Assembly (NCBI GenBank): GCA_037389465.1
Contig: JAZARR010000154.1
Coordinates: forward strand, 1,116,001 to 1,180,000
Length of the DNA: 64,000 nucleotides
From: Baylisascaris procyonis
Taxonomy: Eukaryota; Nematoda; Chromadorea; Rhabditida; Ascarididae
Direction of reading: 5' to 3'
The notes below the pieces were generated by a model. The model was not told the origin of the DNA. It saw only the letters and a list, made by a program, of their open reading frames with translations, and did no database searches. Within the stretch, counting starts at the first letter, position 1. Every line of letters begins with the position of its first letter. Made by a program: the position numbers and the translations under genes. This document shows positions 40,401 to 52,400 of the stretch, in pieces.

Positions 40401-43400
40401 CCATATTTTATTCTCATCGAAAATTGTATTTTTTAAATGACGTCGATTCGATTCGTGTGCTTCCATACGGAATGCTTTTTCCTGTGGGATGCTGGAGTCA
40501 CTCTTCAGTGCTAAAGATATGAACCCTGGTTCATTCGAGAGAGCAACTGATGATAGTAATAAATTTTTTGATAAGAGAACTGATAAATGGATGATGATAA
40601 AATTTCTACCACATAACATAATATTTCATCTTTATCAGCTGCAGCTCCGTTCCCCATTCTCTAAGTGACATTTTGAGCAAGTCCATGATTTTTCCCTCTT
40701 CCCTTTAGTTTAAAAACTACGGTCTTCCCCCCAGTTCTGAAGAAACAATCAACAACGTCACTAACCAGTAGCCGAAGTCAAGGAGTATGCACCCTGTAAA
40801 ACACTAGAAACCGCCGTCAGAGAATTTGTTCTCGGTCATTTGCTCACTCGAAATTTTATCAGTGCTGCTCAATTTCGGCTTTTATCTACGCGATCTATTG
40901 TCCTTCAAAATATTTCGTTAATGCGGATTTCATCACCACTATAAAACGAAGGGAGCTAGGCTGAAATGGTTTATATCGATGATGGAAAGGCATTTGATCT
41001 TGTCTGACGCTAAAGCTGCTCCAAAAACTAGAAGCTTGTGCGGTCACCGTGTGCCTAGTGAAATCGATTGAAGGATCCTTGTACTGAAAGGGCCTTCGGA
41101 GTAAAAGTAGGAGGGCATGCAGTGTAATTATCGGCGTCTCTCAAGGGAGTGTTTTTGGGGTTTTGTTGGTTAGTGATATACATTAATGATGTCTGTGATC
41201 GGTTGTCCCAGAGGTTATTCGATTCTACTATTTGTCAACAAATCGCCAATAATTGGAAGATCAGCGGGCGATTTATGGATCGCGCAGTTGACTTTAATAT
41301 TCCACAAAAATATTTTGATAAGATCAGTGCATAATTGAGAAAATTTAGAAGTTGGAAGTTAAATGTTACACGAGAGAAGTATTGTCTTCGTTTCGAATGT
41401 GGTCTACCCTTAGATAGGTAACTTTTGTGACTCGCTAAAAATGTTTTTTATGTTGTTGGTGGGAAGATTCGTCGAGATTTTCATTGGGGAGTAACATTAT
41501 ATAGAATCGTCGAAGAAATCAATTGCGATCACAAACAGTGTACTGTGACGCCTCCAACAGTGATCTTTTATATTTGGAGCGTTAATGCAATCCCCCATAA
41601 ATTGCTTTCACTCATTTCTCGAGTACTCTGCTCCTGTGCGATCGCACCACATTTGCCTTCTGATGTGAGCTTATATGAAAATATTCAAAATTTCTTTATT
41701 TGTGTTCATTGCTGGAATTCTTTGATGAAATGGATGTGTATGAGTGCGAATCTTGTTTATGAGTGTTTGATGTGCAGCAACTGGAATAACAAATAGCCAT
41801 TTTCGGCCTACCGCTTTGCTGTGAAATAGTTGACGATCTTCAGAAATCCGACCCGATTAACAGTTTTCATTTGCCGGAAGCCACTCAAAAGGTTTGACCA
41901 GTTTCAACTTCCCATCAAAATTGTTAACGAAATGTTGTTTTCAATTCGTTCCACTAAAGAGTTTTTCACTTTTGGAATAAATTCCGTTATTTGTTGTTCA
42001 GGGAGAGACAATATCGATATCTTCATGAATCTTCTATCTGATGAGTCTTCATAAAATTACATCTCTCCATTACTGTTAATCACCTCTGTCCATGTTTGCT
42101 TTTAATCTGTTCCTTCTTCCTTCCATCTGCACATTTTGTATTATTGTCATAACTCTCTGCCTTATTTTATTTGTCTCATATTAATTCGATAACTGAATCT
42201 CACATATCTCATAAGTTTTATTTATAGTTTGGCAATAATGAGTTGATAATGACGATTTATCTCTTCCGTTTTTCTTTTATTATCTTTTGCATTTTATTCC
42301 TCTCCGTTTTTATGTTGTTTTCCACATTTTCATCTCTCTTACAGAGGAGCAATTCATTGTGTATTAAATGATTTTAGATAATGAATGCAAGTTGGAATAC
42401 CGATCAGATGGTGAGCTCGAATGCGACTTATACGATCGCCGGCCCGGTAAGCTCTATGCCACTAGGAGCACTCGAATTGCTTGTGTTGATTGCATAGCGG
42501 TGATGGCATTAATGCATGATCTTGTCCTTAATTTTATGCTCTTTTCCAGCGAATTAGTCTGCTAGATCCTTGAACGATGTCTTCGACAATGGCAGTCTTC
42601 CGGATGTTGTTTTATTTGATTGAATACTGTATCAGAGTGCATGAATATGTTAGTGATTGTGCATGTTTGCATGCAAACACCAATAATTGCACACTTTCCA
42701 TATTCTACAAAACAATTTCCTTATTTATCATGGCCATTTTTGTGATCCATATTTTTGTGTTATATTTGTATTATAATTTCTATTTATGATCCTATGTTAT
42801 CGTTTGAATCCCTATGTGTCAATTATTGAATTGTGTTATATGTTATGTGTTTCAAATATCATACTGCTGTAAAAGTTTTAAAACTACGACGTTGAAAAGT
42901 GTAAAGGATCAAGGAAGTATTTGAAGAAATTTCCAAGAAAAGTAGAAGGAAGGACAATTTAGGCTCATATTTTGAAAGTCCACAACCCCAAAAAATAGAT
43001 ATGGAGAAGCCATTTGCGTCGTGTAATCGTCGAAATAAAATTAAAGGGAAAGTTTTTCGTACAGCTGCAGGAAATTTTAATTCTTTCAATAGAAAGGAAT
43101 TAACTTTTAATCTAATTCGGACAACGCTGTTGTCATGTTTTCATTCAAAGAGAAGTTTTTGTTTCATTAACGACAATCACTCACAGATTGCCTCATCAGT
43201 TTCTATTAAAAAAATTGAAATCACTTGTTTCGCTAATATGAGAGTGGTCATTTCTTTTCACTGATATGTGGGTGATCATTTCCTTTCACAAACATAGAAT
43301 GGTCACTTCTGAAGGTTTTTATGCAATCTTACTTAGCACTGTTACTACTCCTGCTTTTATCTTCTTGTCTGTATCATGTCTGTTGTTATCTAATAGTTGG

Positions 43401-46400
43401 TTTGCGTTGAGAGTCGTTGTTGTGTTCGTTTGAATGCCTTTTGAAAGGGGAAAATGTTTTCGTTATTATCTTCTCTATTGCATGCCTAATTCTTTTGTTA
43501 AGTTTGCGTGATTATGGTTTCTCTGATGCGATATCACTCCTTAAAATAGAAGCTTGTATCACCCCACTGAAGGGCAGCCTCTTGTTTAATAGAATGAACA
43601 AGTAGTATTTATTGCAGGGAGATCGAAGTATGCGATACCAACTGCTCGAAGAAATCGAATGCCCAAGTGAATTAATCGAAGTCGATGATGACCCACCGTA
43701 TTCCCAATGTACATATTATCTTAAATTTATCTGTTTTATTTTCTATATTCTCATACAGCAGATTTTGTAATCAGACGATAGAGATCTTGTTCTAAAAGCA
43801 GTTATCGAGTATGTCGTGTTTTTATCCTTCTTAGTATTGTATGAGCACTTCCTCAAACGATTGTGCTGAATGGAACCGAGTATATCTAAGATTTTCTTTT
43901 TGAAGGAAAGGAGGGGGAGGTAGTGGAAAGAGAAGGACAAGGAAAAGCGATTATTGTGCTTGGGCTTAGCCGCAATCCTGTGCATAAATGCTGAGTGAAT
44001 CGTTCGAACATGAAAAATTCCCGTCCTTTGTTTTTATTGTTTCCATTGTGTTTCGCACACTTTCTTTTGGAAGCTTGCAAACTTCGCTTTCCACTTAATT
44101 TTTCTTTGTTTATATAGCCTTGCCGTCCCTCGAAATTTTTCAAGACATTTTTTTAAATATTAGGCGCAAAATTGGTATCGGCAACTGGAAACATAAATTA
44201 AAAGAAGGGAACGGGAAAAATGCCCATATATGTTTCAGACGTAACGTTTCTGAATCACAAGTTTGTATTGCAGTGAACACGACCAGTCTGGTATTAGAGG
44301 AATCGCGAGTGGGTATCGACCGTCTTCCAGTAGTGGAAGACGATGTCTCCACTCCCATAGTGGAGTATCGCCCATTCGACGAGCAGCAACCCCCTCTCGA
44401 GGAAGGCAATCCCTTCATAGAGGAGCTTTTCCATGCTGACTCACGTCCATATAAAGAAGGCAACGATTACCTCCTCGACGATGATATTCCAGCAGCACAA
44501 CAGATGCCTCCCCGAGCACAGTCTCCGTCTCAGATGAGCCTGGATTCGGTAACATCCGACGAACGCAATGAATCACCAGCACCAAACGCTATACATGTTG
44601 GTCATTCGCTTTTGAGAAATAGCTTACCTAATTCCAATCTGCAGGAGAAATTTTGACGCCTTTCCTGCAAATTTTTGCTACTCTAGAATTGCAATTTGTG
44701 ATTAACATTCCTGTCTCGTGAACTCATCTAGTCTTAAATTTAATATTCGTTCCATTTTTTTCAGTTGTTGAATGGTTTGCGCATTTTAAGCCGGATGTTC
44801 TGGATAATAATTTCCTCTTTCCACCCTTTCTTCTTCAACGATTCCTTAACATCCCACTCGTGCAAAATCTGCTGAAGGGTACTAATTTCTTCAAATCGAA
44901 GATACGCGCTGAGTACATTTGCGATAGAAATGTAGATTAGCACTCGTGTGGAGATGTTAGATCTCATGGTTGTATTTTGATGCACATAGAGGATATGAAA
45001 ACAGGGAAAGGATTTTGAAAATTATCATTGTAAATGACTTTTGTAGGCTCGTGGATCGCCAGTAAACCGTAGTTTCACAATCACAAAAGGTGCGGTGAAC
45101 AAAAAATCGCCTGTTCGCCCAGCAGCTAATAAGCGCGCGGTCACTGAAGCAGCAAAGCGAGAGGCGGTTCATCGGAAAGATGAAGAGAAAGAACAACGAC
45201 CGAAAAAACCGAAACCGGTAATTTGGTGCTGCTAAAAGTTTTATTCACAGCTTACTATAAATGATTACTCATCGAATTTTCGACATTTTCATTAACTAAG
45301 TTCAACCGGATTCGGAAATATTTTTACATCGCTCTTTATTGTATCGTTTCAGCAAAGAATAAATCATATTGCTGCATTTTTGTTATAAAATATGCTATAA
45401 ACAATTATGCATAAATAAATGATTTCAGCCATCGATTCGTGAACTGCAAAATGCACCGACGCCGAAACCAAAACCGAAGCCACCATCGAAGTCACAGCTA
45501 ATGATGGAACAAATAAAGGCGAGTATCGCCGCAGACAAAAATCGACCCAAGAAGGAAATCAAATCAAAGCTCAGCGAATTACTTGCTGCGCATCCCTCTC
45601 CATCACCTAAGACACCTGACGAGAACGAACGTTGGTGCTTTTTTCTTTTGCAATATATTTCGTCGCAGTGGCCAACCAATATCGCTTTTCAAGAACGTAA
45701 AGAGAATAGTTCACCTTGACGACATGCCTTCAGTTGAAATGTGAGGGTTGCGGAGCAGAGAGAGGGGTGGAACGAGTAATCTTTCAGGCATTAATATTCC
45801 GGTTTCAGGCACGATATTCAAACATTATAAAATTCGAACCGCTGTCTCCTAACCTAGGTTCTTTTCTTTGTGCAGTATTCTTTGCTTATGAACTTGTCCG
45901 TTGTGATGTATTGCGATTCTTCAACTGAAAAACAATAAGGATCGAATGTGTGCATAAACTTGCTGCAGTGAGTTTGGATAATTCATCAAACTTGAATTGC
46001 TTTTAGACGGCTGGAATCCGTAATTATATATGATTTCCTTTTTTAACGATATTAGCAAAACATTTTAATTAGTCGTTGGATAATTGAATTCTAAGTGAAT
46101 GATCGCTCAGCTGGACTATACGAATTATGCAAGCATTTTAATTGGCTGGGTAATCTGTTCAACAGTTACGAATGATGTATTATTAAATATGTGAACTTGA
46201 TTGGCGTAACAGTTAGGAACAACCCGACCGAGTAGATGTAACTTGAGTGTGCAGGCAACCGGGTAGACACTTATGCTCACTTGTGATCCAACACCGTCAA
46301 TTGTTATGCAGGATAATGGGGATCTGCCAGAAATGGTAGGTGTATAAGTGGAGGGTCATCCATCCTATTGGCTTCTCGATTTTTATTTTACTGTTAAGCT

Positions 46401-49400
46401 ATTGAGTCAGCGATACGAAGTGGAATCTCATAAAATATGTAAATTTATTTTGCAAAGCAGTTAAGCTCATCACTTGAGTGCTAAATTATGTATACGAAAA
46501 AGGTATGGAACGCCGACAACTATTGCATAGACTATTTTCTTTAAACAAATGATTAGCGATCCGCATTTTTTTGAACGCCTCTTTATTTGTTTTTATTTTC
46601 CACTCATATTTTTGCGTTGATGTTAGTTGATTTAGCTTGTATCAGAAAAAAAAGTTACGGAATATTTCTTCCCGTATCCGCCATAAGGATGTTTCAAATG
46701 AAAGCTTTTCGAAGCGTTTGCCTGTTAATCTGATCAGCTGACAGTGATTTCTCCATGCAACCGTAATATTGCTTTGCTATAGCTTCTTCGATGAGGTGAT
46801 GGAGTTGGGTGGGTGATGGCCAGAATAGATGAATGTACTTTCTTGGAGAAAACATTACATAATGATGGATTATAATGTCGAGTGTCGATTGGGCATTGTT
46901 GCTTGATGAGGCATCTCGATCGTTAACCGTTATAGTTCACAGATTTCTGGTGATATAAATGCAATGTTGCGTCTTCGAGTGATCATTTTCAAATATATTG
47001 CCAATTTTCGTGAAATTTTATTGTAATATGCTTAGGAATGATGTTTAGATAAGATTGCACTTTCTGAGAGGAAAAAAAAATTCAAGAAGTAAGCAAAGGT
47101 CTTAATTTCAACAAAGACGGATTGGGAAAGGTAATCGCGAATCTTTTCCGGAGGAAGGAGGAGGAAGTGGTTATTCACAGTAATACATCACTTCGCGAAG
47201 CATTTTGGCGTGAAGCTTTGAGCGCAATTAGGTGCATCATAACAACTGTCCAATCGTGAATGGATATTTTCTTTTTGCTTCCGACCTAATTGTTTCTCGT
47301 CATCCTGCTCTCTATCTCCTCTCGTTTCCTGGCGATAGCCCTTCCACTGTTGGGTTCACTTTATGATCGTATGGGGTTTCGTTTATCTTCCGATATCGCC
47401 TATCTATAGTACAACGTGACATCTTTGAAGTGATATTGCTTTGACGATTGGTGCAATACGAAAGATTGGCTTCTCTTGCAGTGTATTTCTCGTCGTTCTG
47501 CTTTCTCTTTCTCTTCTCTTGTTTCTTCACGATAATTTCACATATGTTTACTAGTCAATCGGTCGTTTTCTGGGAAAAGAAAAGGACAAATACAGGCAAC
47601 AAAATGGGCAAATACATTTTAATTTTCCAGTTGTAATTATAATCTAGAGGCAATTTGTCAAATGTGCGCCATTCGATTGTCACGCATTGATTGGTATCAA
47701 TTCATCTCAAATTGTAACAGTCTGTTGAAGAATGTGTAACACTCAGCATATGCCAGGTACGCTAAGTAACGAAGATGATCAGCTGTGTTGAATTTCAATG
47801 ATCGCAAATATTTCTAAAATATCAGAAGACGCTAGTTGATTTTATTATTTTATGTAAATATTTTGCGCTTTTACTTTATTTTAATTTTATATTGTCGTTT
47901 GTTTTTTTTATTTCATTTTAATTTTATGCACTTCCTCTTCATCACAATGAAGTAGTCGATATGTCATATAGGTGAGCAGTGAATGGGAAGACTCACTAAA
48001 GATCACCATGTGAGAGACCAAATTCAGCTTCCTAGCACCCGTATTAAGGAGGTTTTATAGCTTGTAGCATCTTTGAACGTAGCATGTAATGGTGCCTGAT
48101 AAAATGATCTCGGACCTTCATCTTCATTTCGCTTGCTGATTGCCGCCAACTGATAAGCTGGTTGCAATTACTTTTTTTGAATTGATAGTATGAGGTGGGA
48201 TATTACAGTTGATATTTTCTCTGCCTTGCGGTGGATAGAATAATCCTCATGAATAAGAGGACCCTGAATCGGCATGTAAACTTATGGGTCATCCGTTTTC
48301 TCTGTTCCATCCGGGAGCTGTCATAGCCGCTCAAATGCGAGGATTTTTTAGCATTTGGAAGCGATTAATTTTGCAGTCGATTAAAATTTGAATTTCCTTT
48401 GAGAGATATCCAGTTCTAACTTCGAATGGCATATTTTTAGGATTGATGGGTAAATATTTTTAGAACAGAGGTGTATGTATGAGAAGTTGGGGAGAGGACG
48501 CATTAAACCGATTAAATGTATAATTGAAGGGTAATGTGACGATCGGTGAGAGCAATTGTGCATACGAGTTAGATGATTCTCTCTTTATTCTGCACTGAAT
48601 GTATTCGATTGCAGATAATTTTAGGCAATTTTGAATGCAGAATTCGATTCCAATTTTTTTTTTTTTCTATAGTTGCATGGTATTTGTGATTTCTTTGTTG
48701 AATAATTCCGGTTTGATTAACCTATAAAAGGTATATTTTTCTTTATATAAAGTTATTAAATTCTTCTCTACATTTCACCTCATAATAATCTGCTCGCTAC
48801 ATTCAACACTAATCTTCCTTATCTCACTAGCTGATTATAATTAAGTCCCTTTCATCACCTTGTGTAGATAAATTGACCATTAAAGGAAACGCATCGTCAA
48901 CAGTATTCTATATAGTGAAATAATGCAGTTGATCTATTGATAAGTTTGTTGCTGTGTCATTTGATAGGTAAGCAAATATTCTTTAGTGTTGATTGTGTGA
49001 TTGCGATGAGGGCGTTATCAACGAACTAACCATTGATAAGGTGATATTTTTATGGGAAGGTAGCAATCGCATTCCGTACTTAACCATAATTGAGTGTAAT
49101 TTGCTCCTTTCTTTTCTCCAGTTGCATTTTTATTATTGGATTTGAAGTTGACTGCCATTTATATCGGTTTTTTATCAGTTGAATGATGTTGTTCTTAGGT
49201 GTCAGGCCATTAGAGTATCTTTTGAATATTCTACGTTCGTTTACTTTTTAAGCGGTACTAATTTCAAGAGGGAGGAGAATGGGCTGTATGATGGTCGTTT
49301 ATTTCCGCTGCTGTTCATTGTTGGTTGTTTAGTTTTATTGGAGAAGTTTACTGACCTCTTGCAGAGGGGGAGGGGAGAGGAGAGTAAGCAAAATGTTACA

Positions 49401-52400
49401 GAATATGAAAAAAGGTAATTAGGGCTGTTTCAAAGGAGAGTTACCTAAAATACATTAGTCAGGGTCTGCATACTCTTTGGGCTGCATGTACAGGACTGTC
49501 TTCTTTCCACGGGAGCAGTCATCCTGCTAGCAGCTGTGATATTAGCCCTCGTCTTTGGAGAGTGTATGCCAACGAGCCTCAACCGACAAATGCGCTTCAT
49601 TTCGCTCTCGCAAACAACATCGATTTTCTGTTCAAGACCCGCCTCTCCTATATCGGCTAAGCAAACATCACACTCGTGTGTTTCCCTTCTTTACTAGAGA
49701 TCACTACTGCCTACGTTTTTTATAAAGTCGATGCGCTCACTCTGTTTTCCCGCTCCCTGAATGTGATGGTCATTTGCGTGACAATGGATCACAAGCTTCA
49801 AATCATTTCGTATCTTAAACTTTGGTTTCTTAGTTCAGTTGAGCCACACGCTATCATTATCACAGTGCATGCTTATCATTCTTGATTCATAGCCAGCTCA
49901 ATCAATGTTTATTCCATTTTCTTCGGCTCATCTCTTGCAAATTACTATGCGCTTTATTTGTTTTTTTTTTTTTTGCTGCTCATAATTAATTTCCATCTCC
50001 ATGCCAGTAATTTGTAGTTCTTCTATGTTAGTAATGGAAATTCGATGATGGTTGACAACCTCTTTCATATTCACACAGCTAATAATGCAACGATATTATT
50101 TAATTTGCACATCATCAATGCCGCTCAATTCTTTTTGCATTCAAATCGCTTTTTTTTGCTTTTTTTTTTATTCTCGTTGATTATTTGTTTGAACATTCTC
50201 AATGTCTGCACAACCTTTTTGAATACGAAAAAGAGGGTAATGATTCATTTGATGGCCTCTGTCATTGACTACTTTCCTGTCGTTAATGATGAATGACTGG
50301 ATTTCAAAGATCCAACCTTCAGATAAGAGTTGTTCGCACGCGGTTACGGCATGTGTTTCATCGAGGTCGAGTAGAAAACGTTTGCAAAAGAAATGGAGAA
50401 GTGGGCAGCATTAGCTTGAGCTAAACTTCACTTTGAAAAGTTTACAAGGGAGTGGTGTCTTGAGAAGTGACATATGTTCGTTCATCGGTGGTCAGTATTT
50501 GCATAACGGCTATTCGCGATAATTGGTCATTTGAGCTTATTGTGTACTTATCCGTCTATCTCTGCGTCAGCTAGCTGCCACTTAGGTTACCATCTTAAGT
50601 GGCTCCGTGATACCGCTCAACTATAATTTTGATACCACTCAGTATGTGTGTTGTAACCATAGGTGAATTTTGGGAACGAATGAACTCAAGGAAATTCAAT
50701 TTGTGGATATAATAAGCAATATAAGTAATTTATTTTACCAATATTTTATCAATTGTAGTTTATGTTTTGTTGTTTATTTTGTCACTTTATCACTGCAGAT
50801 TAGATGAACACATGGAGTCGTGAATTGAAGCATTTAATTAGAAGCCGAAAGGCTGCTAGTTCTTAGTAATGGCATAGATTAATTTAAAAGGAATTTGGAG
50901 TTGTCTTACGATGAAAGAGCACCTCAAGGTGCTTGTGTTGATACTAGCCGAGGAAAGTGCTTATTGGATTGATGGATGATTTGTGTGTTGCTTATATAGG
51001 TTGTTTATGTAGCACACACTGAATGTGTTTACTAAATTGCGCCTTCGACCATTTTCAATAGCGTCTTATGGGGCGGAGACAGTAGCGGTCCCTTCGGGCC
51101 CGCGGCAGGCGGCAACAACTTTGCTTCGCAAGGAAAGCTGGTCGAGAATGAGCTAAGTCGCGTACGAAGGGCAACCTCTTGCGAAGGGCCATAGCGTTCG
51201 TTCGATAACACTCTACTATCTTTGGATCCATGGACGACATCGCCTCGTTTCGAGTAGAAACTCCAGCGATATGCCGGTTGAGTCCATCTTGTGAGGTCGA
51301 AAGTGGTTCAAGGCACATTCTTAGATCCGGGATGCTTCTTCGCTAAGCATACTGCGGGAAAATACCCACCAGTACATCTATGGGTTTGTATCCGAGAGGA
51401 CTGTCAAATCCTTCTTTGCTCAATTTTATCTTCGATGCACGTACCCTGAAGGGTATTATCCTTCTTATGCATGAAATATTGCATTAGTTCTGTGTAAGTG
51501 CATTGTTGCAAGGGCAACTGGCAATGAGGCACATTAATGTCGGTCGTCGCTCATTTGCCCCCTTCAACGACTTCGTCATTTGTCACTCATTTCTTGCTGC
51601 AGTGTTTCCTCGTATTTGGCCATGATTACCCTCCACACCTTATGGACATCTTAATAACTTTTGGATTTCCGCACATTTGTGATGCGGTGTTTTTCATATA
51701 ATCGATCGTCCTATCACCTCTCTAGGCCTCTTATTGCATTTATTTTTTTCTGACATCTTGTCTCTGAACGGATTTTCTTTATTGGAATCAATTGTTTGCG
51801 GGTCGATATCCAATTATAAAAGAATATTCCTGAGCATTTGATTGAATAGACAATGATTTGATCGGAAACACATCTTGGTGAGTGTTGTTGGCCAAGGGCG
51901 TTCTTTAAGAGTGCTTGTTGAATATTCATTTGATTTTATACATTTACAACAATAAAAAGGCTATATTTTGGTGAGGGTACATAAGCGAGGCTTCTGTGCC
52001 TGTGAATGCCCGCTAAGTATATGGTTTTCTTGAATGGAATAATAAGCGAGCCATCTGCGATGCTTTTACATTCGACACTTCATTGCCATCCCTCTTACCT
52101 TCATCTGAATTAGATTTCGTTCATTCTGTGGACTCCATTTGTTTCCTATCATGCCTCATAGACGTATTATAGTTGCATCCTTGTGGGCATTTCTTGAATG
52201 GAATCCCTTATCATTCTGCTCTTTTTTTAATTGCTGCTGCTGTTGATCTCATTTAGACCATGTCTACATTGCCCTATCTGTTTGCTATCTTTGTCTTATC
52301 ATTTTTAGCCATTAAAATCATCCAGGTGCTTTTACAGGTAGATCTAAAAAAGTTGTAAATAAAATTCGTAGATATTTTGATAACTTTACTTAACCCTTCG

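Noticed and set aside
45425..45679. 84-codon - strand Gly/Phe-rich ORF
   Set aside because: It is the antisense of the Pro/Lys-rich exon 9. GF-repeats here are the complement of KP codons.
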